A stretch of 64,000 nucleotides of DNA from Diabrotica undecimpunctata. Its lineage: Eukaryota > Arthropoda > Insecta > Coleoptera > Chrysomelidae. The position numbers were made by a program, and so were the translations under genes. Location: positions 83,274,889 to 83,338,888 of the forward strand of contig NC_092808.1 in assembly GCF_040954645.1 (NCBI RefSeq). The letters are read 5' to 3'. Shown here piece after piece: positions 9,714-19,833 of this stretch. Under the pieces are notes generated by a model. It made no database searches and was not told where the DNA came from. It worked only from the letters and a program-made list of their open reading frames with translations. The stretch's first letter is position 1. Each line of letters begins with the position of its first letter.

Positions 9714-11246
9714 TCAGTCTCGCTGATCATCGGACACCATCTTTGTCAAATACTTGCCAACTGTCCTATTCATTCGTTCTACCATACCATCCGATTGCGG
9801 ATGATATGCTGTAGTTCTTGTTTTCTTCATGCCTAGTCTATCACATATTCCTTTGAATAGATCACTTTCGAAGTTCCTGCCTTGGTCACTATGGATCTCC
9901 AAAGGCACTCCAAATCGGCTGATATATTCTTGGATCATCTTATCTGCAACGGTGGCGGCCTTCTGGTCTGGAAATGCGTAAATCTCGACCCACTTAGTAA
10001 AGTAATCCATTACTACCAACATGTACTTGCCTCCATTTTCACTTTCTGGAAATGGCCCAGCGATGTCCAAAGCTATGCTTTCAAACAGGCTTCCAACATT
10101 ATATTGTCTCATAGGAGCTCTCCTTTTTCGGTAAGGCCCATTACTCGTAGCCCAAATAGTACATTTCTTACACCAGTCTTTTACGTCGTCGGAACTGTTC
10201 ATCCAATAAAACAGGTCCCGAATTCGCTGAAGGGTTTTCTTTACACCAAAATGCCCTCCTGATGGACTGCCGTGTAACTGACGAAGTACTTCGGCTATTC
10301 TGCTCTTTGGGATCACCAACTGTCTTCTCTTCTCTGAACCGTCATCATTTTCCAGGACTCGTTTGAGCAAGCCATCTTCGATGATAAATGAGTCCCACTG
10401 GGCCCAATATGTCTTAACTACTGAGCATAGGTTTGATATTTCCTGCCAAGGTGGTCGACGGTTTTCCTCTTTCCATTTTCGGATTTTCTGTATAACTGGA
10501 TCTCTCTCTTGTTCTTCCCTTATCTTAGTAGGCGTCCAGTCGTCGGTGACAATCGTCGTTCTTAGCACTGCTGGTTCCTTAGATTCCGTTTTGTTGCAGT
10601 GGGAACACTCTGCTAGGCATGGCCTTCTGGAAAGAGAATCGGCGTTTCTGTGGCTAACTCCGGCCCAGTGCTCAATCTTAAAATCGTATTCTTGGAGTCG
10701 TTCGATCCACCTGGCTATCTGACCCTCTGGATTCCTAAACTGCATCAACCACTTAAGGGCGGCATGGTCGGTTCGGATTAGAAACTTTCTGCCATAGAGG
10801 TATTGATAGAAGTGCTCTACTGATTTCACTACTGCTAGAAGTTCTCTTCTCGTGACACAATAATTCCGCTCAGGTTTTGAAAGAACTTTACTAAAATATC
10901 CGAGGACTCGTTTCTGTCCCCCTTGAATCTGAGACAGCACTCCTCCAATTCCCACATTACTTGCATCCGTATCTAAGATGAACTCTCCTTCTGGCAGTGG
11001 ATACCCTAAAATTGGTGCTGTTATTAAATGCTTTTTCAACGTCTCAAAGGCATTTTGGCAGTCTGTATCCCAGCGGTAATCTCTTGCTTCCTCCGTAAGT
11101 CGCGTTAATGGCTTAGCGATATCTGCAAACTTCTTAATAAACCTCCGGTAGTAAGTACATAGTCCAAGAAAACTTCTCACTTGATGTTTGTCAGTTGGTT
11201 TTGGCCATTCCTTAATGGAATCGATTTTTCCCTTATCAACGGCCAC
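9714..11246 (-). CDS. pol: gypsy-1 pol middle part: RT end, RNase H, integrase core
   Basis: An open frame of 510 codons. It begins in the RT connection (VRSFLGLCTYYRRFI, FLGL..YYR block), continues through RNase H (ILDTDASNVGIGGVLSQ, then VLGYFSKVL and RTDHAALKWL) and the chromatin-linker region (HRNADSLSRRPC), then the integrase HHCC finger (HGSPSGGHFGVKKT ... WCKKCTIWA). The integrase core has ALDIAGPFP, IHSDQGRNFES and AYHPQSDGMVERMN, so the D-D-E residues are visible. It is joined to the RT frame upstream by a break at about 11250-11370. Confidence 0.93.
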   Translation of the reverse strand: MAVDKGKIDSIKEWPKPTDKHQVRSFLGLCTYYRRFIKKFADIAKPLTRLTEEARDYRWDTDCQNAFETLKKHLITAPILGYPLPEGEFILDTDASNVGIGGVLSQIQGGQKRVLGYFSKVLSKPERNYCVTRRELLAVVKSVEHFYQYLYGRKFLIRTDHAALKWLMQFRNPEGQIARWIERLQEYDFKIEHWAGVSHRNADSLSRRPCLAECSHCNKTESKEPAVLRTTIVTDDWTPTKIREEQERDPVIQKIRKWKEENRRPPWQEISNLCSVVKTYWAQWDSFIIEDGLLKRVLENDDGSEKRRQLVIPKSRIAEVLRQLHGSPSGGHFGVKKTLQRIRDLFYWMNSSDDVKDWCKKCTIWATSNGPYRKRRAPMRQYNVGSLFESIALDIAGPFPESENGGKYMLVVMDYFTKWVEIYAFPDQKAATVADKMIQEYISRFGVPLEIHSDQGRNFESDLFKGICDRLGMKKTRTTAYHPQSDGMVERMNRTVGKYLTKMVSDDQRD

Positions 11247-11365
11247 TCCTTCTTTACTGACTATATGACCCAGATAATTGACTTTACCTTAAAATAGCTG
11301 GAATTTCTTGGGGTTTAGCATCAATTGGGTAGCTTTAAGTCGATTAAAAACGTTTTCTAAATTCC

Positions 11366-11800
11366 TCAAATGATCTTTAAATGTCTCCCCAAGACGATTA
11401 TGTCATCTAAATAAACCAGGCATGTTTTCCAAGATAACCCTCTCAACACATTTTCCATAAGCCTCTCAAATGTCGCAGGAGTATTACAGAGTCCAAATGG
11501 CATAACGTTGAATTGCCACAATCTAGATCCTGTGGTGAAGGCTGTCTTTTCTCTATCTACTGGGTCCATTTCTACCTGCCAGTATTCAGACTTCAAATCC
11601 AAAGTAGAAAACAGTTTACTTCCAGCCAATGTGTCCAATGTGTCATCGATCCGAGGCAGAGGATAACTATCTTTCTTGGTAACGTTGTTTAGCAAACGGT
11701 AATCCACACAGAACCTCGTCGTTCCGTCTTTCATCTTAACCACGACCACCGGAGAGACCCATGGGCTCGTAGAAGGTTCTGTCACCCCGTCTTTCTTCAT
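11366..11800 (-). CDS. pol: gypsy-1 reverse transcriptase core
   Basis: Encodes the RT palm: SPWVSPVVVVKMKDG, FCVDYRLLN, FSTLDLKSEYWQV, AFTTGSRLWQFNVMPFGL and LVYLDDIIV, where YLDD carries the metal-binding aspartates. These motifs are those of Ty3/gypsy RTs. The frame is lost after about 11366 and resumes at 11246. Between 11800 and 11984 there is further pol sequence in a broken frame (KRKEAETIVQEM-like). Confidence 0.92.
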   Translation of the reverse strand: MKKDGVTEPSTSPWVSPVVVVKMKDGTTRFCVDYRLLNNVTKKDSYPLPRIDDTLDTLAGSKLFSTLDLKSEYWQVEMDPVDREKTAFTTGSRLWQFNVMPFGLCNTPATFERLMENVLRGLSWKTCLVYLDDIIVLGRHLKII

Positions 11801-11983
11801 TTCCTGAACAATCGTTTCAGCTTCCTTTCTTTTCGCCTGTGGTAATCGTCGAGCTGTTTGACGAATTGGCTTAGCATTATCAGTATCAATTTTATACTTA
11901 ACAACGATAGTTCTTCCCGTCTTTCCTCCTTTCTGTACGAAAATATCACGATACTGCCGAAGAAATTCCCTTAATTTCCTTTT

Positions 11984-12760
11984 CTAAATCTGATTCAGAG
12001 ACTGTCCTGCAACTGCAACCATTTGGTCGAATTTATCGTTGGAATTATCAGATGTTGTCGCCTGACGGATTATGGATGCCACAGGTACACAAGTTCCTAC
12101 TTTTGTTTTTTTCTTTATGGTCACTGGGTAGTCGTTGACATTGATAAGTCTTACAGGAATTTCCTTAGCCGAAGTCACCAATTCCTTTCCAATTATGATT
12201 CCACGGCCAACCTCATCGTCGTTGTTCCAAGGCTCCATCATAACAGGTCTCCCTTCGTCCACAATTCCCTGTAGCCGCGCTAATATGATCGTTTCGCTTC
12301 TCGCGGGCACGACTGTATCTTCTTTAATGGCTGCTTGCACAGTGTTGTCATTATGTGGATCGAGAAATACCTCCTCGTTGCCAACTTTGATTACCTTATT
12401 TTTAAAATCCAATTGGAATCCATGCATATTCATCACGTCCATTCCTAATATAACATCCTCTTCGATGTCAGCAACTATAACAGTATGGACAAACTTTTCT
12501 GCTCCAATTCCCAATTGTACCTGGATTTCTCCATGAATGTTGGCATTTTCACCTGTAGCGGTCCGAAGTCGCAACCTCGTTGGTAACAGTTTCTTACGGC
12601 TCTTTATAACTGTTGGGCGTATAATGGTTCTGATCGCTCCGGTATCCACCAACAACGTATGTCTTTTACCATTTATTTCTCCATCTACATATACACTATT
12701 TTCACGACATTTCAAAGAATCTATTAGTATGAGAGGGTCTTTGGAAAAGTTCCGGGTCAA
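11984..12760 (-). CDS. pol: gypsy-1 protease region
   Basis: A 258-codon frame. Residues about 20-60 (VDGEINGKRHTLLVDTGAIRT) contain the retroviral-type aspartic protease DTGA motif, followed by an ILGMDVMNMHG-like block. It cleaves the gag-pol polyprotein. It overlaps the gag frame end region at 12787 closely, as expected for a gag-pol frameshift or readthrough arrangement. Confidence 0.9.
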   Translation of the reverse strand: MTRNFSKDPLILIDSLKCRENSVYVDGEINGKRHTLLVDTGAIRTIIRPTVIKSRKKLLPTRLRLRTATGENANIHGEIQVQLGIGAEKFVHTVIVADIEEDVILGMDVMNMHGFQLDFKNKVIKVGNEEVFLDPHNDNTVQAAIKEDTVVPARSETIILARLQGIVDEGRPVMMEPWNNDDEVGRGIIIGKELVTSAKEIPVRLINVNDYPVTIKKKTKVGTCVPVASIIRQATTSDNSNDKFDQMVAVAGQSLNQI

Positions 12761-12786
12761 AGCTGCCCCCCTAAGGCTGACCCGTT

Positions 12787-14087
12787 CTAGTTTTCCTGAT
12801 GGTGAGTTTCTTGATTTGCGTCGTACCTAGGGTGCTTACAGGAGCTTCGTACGTGTCCTATTTCACCACAATTCCAGCATCTAATGGTCTTCGTTTTCTT
12901 GTATGTCATGCTTTTCATCATATTAACGAGCTGGTCAAGTTTATCTTCATCTCCTTCCTCTTTTACAGTCCTAACTTTACTGTACCCTCCAGAGGCCTGC
13001 GTAGCTGACTCGTATTCGAGGGCAGCGGATAAGACATCAACCAGCGTCTTGTGAAGAGCTAATCGCAGTGTTCTCTGCATTTCATGATCACGAAGACCAT
13101 CAATGAACGTTTGAACGGCCAAATTTTCCATCATGTCTTCGGGAGCTGTTGGATAAGCATATCGTACTAATCTGGCAATATCTACCTCATATTCTTGAAG
13201 AGCCTCATCTTTCTTCTGTCTACGATTTTTAAGCTGCGACTGATATACATGCTCCAAATGTTCGTGGCCATATCGCATATTTAACCTCTACTTGAGTTGT
13301 TCGAAATCATCGGTCTCCTCTACGGCTATGGTCTGAAGCACATCTAAGGCATCTCCTCGAAGAGCGATAGTCAGGTTTACAGCCTTTTCTTTTTCAGACC
13401 ATCCATTCGCTCTTGCAGCTGATTCGAACTGTTTCATGTAGTTGTTCCATGACGATTTTCCGTCGAAAGTTGGGACTTTCACATGGACAGAACCTCCACT
13501 TTCTTCAAATTTCGGCCGTATTTTCAACTTACATTTCGTCTCGCCTTCTTTTGTCTCTATTGTAATCGGGTTGTTTCATCTCTCTGCTGTCCCTGTTTCC
13601 TCCATCTTTCTTTCCATCTCTTTCCATATCTTTTCTTCAAAGGACAACATATCGACAGCAACTTGGTCTTTTAACGAAGACATTCTATCGTCGAGGGCAG
13701 ACATCTCAGAAGCGACTTTAGAGATGTTAGCAGAAACTTTACTTTCCAGAGAAGAACTCTCGTTAGAAACTTTGTTTTCTAATGAAGCGATGTCGCCGGA
13801 TACTTTGTTCTCCAATGATGCTATGTCACCAGAAATTTTGTTCTCTAATAATGCGATGTCACCAGAAACCTTTGAGAAATGTCGCCAGAAACTTTAGAAA
13901 TCGACGAGAGGACAGCATCATGTTTATCTTCAAATATATACGTTTCTGGATTAAACCAATCTTCCTCCAAAGCGTTCTTTCGTCGTTGGACTAACTCAAC
14001 CTTTTTTCCGGTAGAAGGTATTTCTCTATCCTCGAGATGTCTTCTTAACTTCGTCATTGTGAGCTCATGAATCGTCGTCATTTTCAC
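12787..14087 (-). pseudogene. gag: gypsy-1 gag, broken into four frames
   Basis: Fragments on the minus strand: 14087-13845, with a SAP-like N-terminus (LTMTKLRRHLEDREIPSTG); 13905-13576, coiled repeats built on a SLENKVSGDIA theme; 13527-13288, a capsid-like block (VPTFDGKSSWNNYMKQFE); 13278-12787, the capsid end and the CCHC zinc knuckle CWNCGEIGHVRSSC. The zinc knuckle binds genomic RNA during particle assembly. Frame breaks near 13840, 13570 and 13285 inactivate it. The SAP-like start is unusual and could tether Gag to DNA, which is my inference. Confidence 0.88.
13690..13905. repeat. Short tandem repeat inside gypsy-1 gag
   Basis: Degenerate copies of a unit around gaaactttgttctctaatgatgcg (33 bases or fractions) follow one another and encode the repeated SLENKVSGDIA coil. 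Expansion by slippage probably created the gag coil. Confidence 0.7.
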
Positions 14088-14124
14088 AATTTACACATAT
14101 TCACTTGCAATTTATTTGATGTAT

Positions 14125-14144
14125 TCCACTATTCTGACACCATT
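14125..14144 (-). promoter_or_regulatory. Primer-binding site of gypsy-1
   Basis: Two bases after the LTR end the minus strand reads TGGTGTCAGAATAGTGG. This resembles the TGGTGTCAGAAGTGGG site that pairs with the 3' end of tRNA-Leu, apart from an extra base. The tRNA assignment is from memory. Confidence 0.6.
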
Positions 14145-14501
14145 TGTTGTGATTTTATTTAACTGTTATGTCTGTATTTAATTTATAATGTCTTTATTGA
14201 TTCTTTATATTGTTCCTACTTTAATTTATTAAAAAGCACGATAATTTATATCAATTTATTTAACTAATAATACATAATTTATCTAGATGAACGTAACAAT
14301 TAAAATCGCGAGCGCGTCTTCAAAATTAACTAACCCCCTTCATAACAAAATTCCTCTATAAATATAAAATCCTGTTATTCGAGAATGAAAACAGCTGTTT
14401 CTCGAAACCCATCGAATAGACTGCTGTTTTGGCTCAAATAACTACAACAAAAAAGAATTAGTCATAATATTTACAGTTTAGGGTCAAAATTTATCGTAAC
14501 A
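14145..14501 (-). repeat. 5' LTR of gypsy-1
   Basis: TG...CA-bounded copy of the LTR at 8121-8569, shorter because of an internal deletion of about 92 bp. It should carry the element's promoter; no TATA box can be assigned with confidence. Confidence 0.95.
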
Positions 14502-14502
14502 C

Positions 14503-15592
14503 TATCAAATACTGGGAACGTCCTTAATAAAACATTAAAAGAGAATTTATTTAAATAACTACTATTTAAATGGGAATAAGCCACAATTAAAGGTTAAAGT
14601 AAGTTTATTGACGTTTCAATTTCTATTTCGAGAATCGTTCTTAAAATACAGACATTAGTAAATTAAACAAATTTTGTGTTTTTGTTACTCAGTGAAAAAT
14701 TAATAACTTAATTTTATCTGACTCATTTATATTGACAATTCAGATATACATTATACATTTTAAAGTAGACGACTTTAAAATGATATTGCCAATATAATTG
14801 AGTTGCGTTCCTGGGACGACTTTACTTGTAAGATAGTTCATTCGATTACATGAAATCAACTTTAACTTGAGAATATCCGTCAGAAAAATCATAGCATGTA
14901 ATTCTTTTTTCAAAATACAAACACATGCCGTGATCACAGTAAAATTCTTCTGTTAGTGATTCCATAGTAAATTATGAGGCAAAACCAGGAAAAAAACCTT
15001 ATAATACTATCAAGCCGTTGTAGGTATTTGGTCGTGCATTTAGTTTACTTTCAATAAACACCAAATTCTGATTTTATAGGTTCATTTTAAATAACAATAT
15101 CACTTATCTTAAAGGTAAAGTCTTCCCAGGAACGCAACTTAACAATATTGGCAATATGATTTTAAAGTCGTCTACTTTAAGATGTATAATGTATGTCTGA
15201 ATTGTCAATATAAATGAGTCAGATAAAATTAAATTATTAGCAGAATTTTTCACAAAGTAACAAAAAACAAAATCTGTTTAATTTACTAATGTTTGTATTT
15301 TGAGAACGATTTTCGAAGTGGAAATTGAAACGTCAATAAACTTACTTTAACCTTTAATTGTGGCTTATTCCCATTTAAAAAATAATTACTTTAAAAAACC
15401 ACAAGAAAATAGCTTCAGAACAATATTATTTAAATAAGTAAGCTAATGTAACTAATTTTAACTTGACAAAAAATATAATTTTTATGTTATATATTATTGT
15501 ATTTGGTTTGTTATTCATTTTTGGATAAAATAAATTTCAACAACAAGATACAAATTGTATCTTGTTATTGAAATATTATACAGTTCATTTCA
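14503..15592 (+). repeat. 5' LTR of BEL element, split by a foldback repeat
   Basis: Outer parts (tatcaaatactgggaacg at the start; aagtaagctaatgtaact to ttcatttca at the end) match 25571-25761. Bases 14559-15425 are an insertion. The LTR is followed by TGGTCCTTCGGCCACATGG (15593-15611), a plausible primer-binding site because it begins TGG directly after CA. Confidence 0.8.
14559..15425. mobile_element. Foldback/MITE element with about 270-bp inverted arms
   Basis: 14561-14830 (tttaaatgggaataagccac ... gttgcgttcctgggacgac) is repeated in inverse orientation at about 15115-15392 with high identity. A unique centre of about 280 bp has no coding capacity. The right side extends a further 30 bases (complement ttctgaagctattttcttgtgg), which also begins the related 143-bp repeat at 31919-32061. 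Candidate target duplication: TTATTTAAATAA at 14547-14558 and 15426-15437. It must be mobilised by proteins from elsewhere. Confidence 0.85.
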
Positions 15593-16611
15593 TGGTCCTT
15601 CGGCCACATGGCTTATTAAAGAGAAGCGAAAGTTAAATCCAGACAAATAATTCCTGAGTAAGAATGCCATCAAAAGCAACAAGCGGCGAAAGCAACAACG
15701 GGCGAGTCTGTTTCTTTTTCTTCCTATTCCTAGATTTATAAAGAAAAATATTTTGACACAGTAATATATTCAACAAATTCTCATGAATCGATCATCATAA
15801 TCTCAACATTAGTAGAGTGAAAACGATTTAAAAATTGCACGTAAGCATTTATAGCCAGCACTAACTAGGTTTTAAAAGTTTTTAGATACATTTAGTAACG
15901 ACCACAAAGGCTAGTCTAATATTAAGACGATTCAGAAGCAGATACTGAGGGATTAGAAAACTTTGAGACAAAATATTATAATACAATACAAAAGGCATTC
16001 AAATTTATTGAATCAAACGAAACTGACTTGCAAGGCACTAAAATTACTAATTAAAATGGAATACGCGAATCGAAAAATATTTCAAGTAAATTTCCGACCA
16101 TCGAACTAATAAAATTCCAAGTGAGTTACGATAAGTGGTCTCAATTTAGAGACTTATATGTCACACTCATTCATAATAACCATAATATTCCAATGGTTAA
16201 AAATTTTTTATAATTTAATCGGAAGTCTAAGAGGTTCAGCACAAAATATTCTGTCAGTTACCGGTTATTAACTAAAATTATGATGTTGCTTAGAACTTAC
16301 GTAAATATAGATTTGAAAACGAATCGTAAATCATGGGATTCTTTATTAATTTATTTATTAATTTTAAAATTAGATTTGCATGCAGATTTAAAATAGGAGA
16401 AGTTTTTCATAATAATTTAACATTTCCTTGAATTTTTGTCAGTTAGATGCAGTCTAGCTGGATTCTTTGCAAAGCAAAGTAATAAATATAAACAAGCGTA
16501 TTCGTCATTTCATGACAAAATTCAACTAATATAAAAGCATAATAAATCCGACAAATACTATAGCCGCGCCAAATCATACCGCACAACTTTCTAACATCTG
16601 AAAAATGTCCG
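15593..16611 (+). pseudogene. gag: BEL/Pao leader and gag remnant
   Basis: Following the primer site, decayed plus-strand coding begins by about 15960. At 16095-16230 it reads PTIELIKFQVSYDKWSQF, RDLYVTLIHNNHNIPMVKNF and SLRGSAQN in a nearly continuous frame, the capsid block typical of BEL/Pao gag (DUF1759-type). Many stops are present. The gag is cut at 16612 by the pogo insertion. Confidence 0.75.
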
Positions 16612-16613
16612 TA

Positions 16614-17763
16614 GAGGACAGGCACCAACTTTGAGACACTTTTTTTGAAAAACAAATATAAAACATTCAAAAGTTTTTAAAACATTTATTTCCAAAACTT
16701 GAATTTAATGTTTCTAGAATACAAAAAAAAATATAAAGCTAAAACATATATTTTTGCAAAAAAAATACATTTAGTTTTTTTGCGACAATTAATGTTAAAA
16801 ATAAAAGGTGGCTTAATTTGGGATAGCGGGGTATCCAAATTTGATACAGGTACCCCAACTTAAGAAACTATACAAAAAAGCCCTTTCCTTCGCAGAAAAA
16901 AAATAAATGTACTGTACTTTATTTCTCAACAGTTTTGATGTGCCACCTGCCATATTGGTGACACTTTGCCCATTGTTCGCCATATGTATCGTCGGAAAAT
17001 TTGCCGTGCAAAATGGACATGCCGCGTCGTTTTCTCCACTTTTGTCTGAAGATGAATCAGCTAATGTAAGGTCTTTACTGATGTCTTGTAACAAAAACGT
17101 GTTTCGCCACGATGGGCGCTACTGTAACAAAATGCATACAGATCACTTGGGACAAGGTCCCTGATGTGATCAAGATCTGTGATACTCAAGGTAGGGTTAG
17201 GCATATTTGCATGCCCTGAGAAAACAGTAAAGAATAGTAAATATAGATATTAACTAAGAAAATATAAGAATAAATTAAACGAACTAAGAGTAAGTACTGA
17301 CAACAGGAATGTACGAAAGAAGAATGATTAGTAAAAACAAAAAAATACATAAAACTAAAAATTTTACACAGGGTCCTAATTCAAGACACTCTTAAGTTTG
17401 GAAGTTACAGGTATCCCAATTTAGGATGGTCATATATGCCACAAAATTACCGTTTAATTAGCATAAAATGTATTAACAACTGATATTAAACTAACAAAAA
17501 AAATAATGAGAGTAAATTTAATCATCTTACCTTGATGTCTTGTAAGTTTTATAAACACCGAATTATCTTTGTAAATGCGTAAATCAAATTTCTATCGACA
17601 AAACAACAACGGTCACTTCTATGCATCAACTGAAAGCAGATTTGCACTACCACCGCACTGAATAATCAGTTTTCAATATTTTCACTAGATGTCACCCTAT
17701 CGTACACAAATATATAAGGGGATCTCAAATTAGACGCCTGTCTCAAATTCGGTGCCTTTCCTC
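16614..17763 (-). mobile_element. Short pogo-like DNA transposon
   Basis: Both ends share an inverted repeat of about 27 bp, beginning TAGAGGAcAGGCACCaAcTTTGAGACA on the left and TAGAGGAaAGGCACCgAaTTTGAGACA on the right when read inward. It is flanked by TA dinucleotides at 16612-16613 and 17764-17765, the target preference of Tc1/mariner/pogo elements. About 1.15 kb long, so most of the transposase is deleted. Confidence 0.8.
16813..17140 (-). pseudogene. pogo transposase C-terminal remnant
   Basis: The frame contains SGENDAACPFCTANF followed by a degraded second half of a PHD-like cysteine finger. Pogo/jerky-type (DDE_1) transposases of insects often end in such a CxxC ... W-x-C ... H finger; here the later Cys and His residues are mostly lost. 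No DDE core remains. Confidence 0.5.
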
Positions 17764-17765
17764 TA

Positions 17766-18470
17766 TAGTAGCGAACCTTATTTAATTTATTGATGGAAAA
17801 CCGTTAAAGATCTCTCCGCAATTTCACGATTGGATAAACTAACGAAATCATGTTTAAATTGTTTTATCAAAGGTATGTTTTAAGCATCATAATACACTAT
17901 TACACACTGACACACCATCTCAATCTTCTGTTAATAATGACATTGCCTTAACAATCTCATCAAAAAACAAATTTGGGAAAATATTTTTCTCTGTGGCTAT
18001 TGTATTGGCAAACCATATTAACGGAGATTGGGTACGGTATAAGAGAGCTCTTTTAGATAGCGGCGCTCAATCGAACTTCCTCAGTCAAGATTTATTCGCT
18101 AAATTGCGCCTAAAATCAAAATAACTAAACATACCAATAATGAGTGTTGGTGGTACACCTATTAACATTAATAAACGTGCCTATATTCCCTATCGCCTAT
18201 TAATTTTACATTTAACAGTTTTTTGTTTCCCAAAAATTCGATCAAATTTTCCGAATAACGTATCTCTGGCGGATTCAAATTTCAATATCTTTCGCAATAT
18301 TGACATATTTGTCGGCGCAGAAATCTTCTGTTCATTGCTTAAAGGAAAAACCATCCACGTAGGAACTAATTCTCCAGTCTTACAAAAATCGAAATTCCAT
18401 TGATTGCTTTCGGGTCCTTGTAAACCTTTATCACCGGTCTCATGCAACATTGTCTAACTTCCTAATCCTT
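17766..18470 (+). pseudogene. pol: BEL/Pao protease and protease-RT linker remnant
   Basis: Plus-strand fragments: NTLLHTDTPSQS (end of gag zinc-knuckle region, about 17900), VAIVLANHINGDWVRYKRALLDSGAQSNFLS near 18000-18090 (in shorter blocks; DSGAQ is the aspartic protease active site), then 18140-18403, with a VGGTPININ start and LADSNFNIFRNIDIFVGAEI. The last block is the conserved linker preceding RT in BEL/Pao. Frameshifts separate the blocks, and the RT itself is missing. Confidence 0.85.
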
Positions 18471-18599
18471 AAAAGAGATTTTAAAAAGATTTGGGAAAAC
18501 TAAAAAGCTAATGGAAACTAAACGGTTATCTAATGGGAAACTAAGGTGCGAAGAAAACTTAAACACCACGGTTCAACTTGCAGACTGTGGAAGAGATTT

Positions 18600-18923
18600 A
18601 TCGTAACAATGCCATTACTTCATCGCACAACTAAAACTAATCTAGATCAAGAAGACTTATCGACTTCTGAACTGAAATAAATATTGTTCATATCTATATG
18701 CTACGCATAGCGCAATCGGAAAGTTTCACTTCGGAGTTACATTCCATAAGAATTCATCATTCAGTTGCTAAACAATCTAAATTAATATATTTATCCACTA
18801 TAATAGGTTCAGACGGCTTATTAAGAATTGGGGACGATTAGAAAACAGCAATTTGGAATATCATAAAAAACATCAAATTATACTTGATCCTAATCGTAAA
18901 CTAGTTTAATCATCATGCATGAC
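18600..18923 (+). pseudogene. pol: BEL/Pao integrase N-terminal remnant
   Basis: Near 18640-18910 the plus strand reads LSTSELK, AKQSKLIYLSTIIGSDGLLRIGGRLENS and KKHQIILDPNRK in neighbouring frames. LLRIGGRL is a hallmark of the BEL/Pao region leading to the integrase zinc finger. The sequence is cut by hAT at 18924 and continues at 21071-21187. Confidence 0.8.
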
Positions 18924-19833
18924 TAGGGATGGGAAAAACCTACCGGTTTTAACCGAAAACCGGTTTTTTTACTTCGCAATAACCAGTTTTATCGGTTGTT
19001 TTTTTGTCCCGGTTATAACCGGTTTTTTATTTTTAAAGTAAAAACCGGTTATTAGGTTTTTACCGTGATTAGGATTAGGTTAGATATTATTTTGGATACC
19101 AATCATAATTATTATTCACTAGTAATTATTCCGTAAAAACCATAATTCAAATTTTATTTTATTTTATAAATACAGAAACAAACTGAAAGTGCAAACTCAT
19201 ATCAGCCAAAAACAATTAGGTTTTATTATAATATTTCGTTGAAAATGTATTTGTAGTCATAATATTTACATAAGAAGCGATCTGGTACATCATCTATTTT
19301 TCACACTTGACTCTTGACATTGAAAGTGGGAGAATGGCTTTCTCTGATTAAAAAAAATAATGTTCTGATTATGAATATCGAATTAACGATTACAAATACG
19401 AATCTCCAAGGATTTCCCTACGTTTTAAAAACGATACACCCATACAGGAAGTATTAAATGAGTTAAAATGTATCTGTTATACAAATATACAAACGTGTTA
19501 AAAGTTATACATGATAAATTTTTTTTGATGGTAGTAAAAATAAAAGATGAATTGCATTATCCAATTTATTCTTAAGTAAAATATTTATGTTGATATATTT
19601 TTTTTAAATCCTATTTCAAAGAGTCTAGGAAATTTTTTATAAGTTGAAATGGTTGGGGTGGGGAATTTTTTGGGTTTGGGAGGAGAGGAAAATTGGTGGG
19701 TATTTTAGAAGATTATATTTTGAAATGGTAAATTAAATTTGCATTATTAATTAAATGCAATAGTTGCATATTATATTCTACTCTCATAATATATTTAATG
19801 ACAATAGAATCTGAATTATTTTAGCGCTCTCTG

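Larger units (their letters stand above)
8121..14501 (-). mobile_element. Ty3/gypsy LTR retrotransposon with macro-domain pol (gypsy-1)
   Basis: A complete but mutated element in minus orientation: 5' LTR at 14145-14501, primer site, gag, protease, RT, RNase H, integrase, macro domain, polypurine tract, 3' LTR at 8121-8569. The target duplication is CTAT (8117-8120 and 14502-14505). Gag and pol lie in several broken frames. The insertion sits at the very start of a BEL/Pao 5' LTR, so gypsy-1 is younger than that element. The LTRs differ by scattered substitutions and a roughly 92-bp indel, so it is not a very recent insertion. Confidence 0.95.

Noticed and set aside
12023..13897. Plus-strand frames of 80-150 codons opposite gypsy-1 gag and protease
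   Set aside because: They are antisense shadows of clear gag/protease sequence and have no domain motifs.
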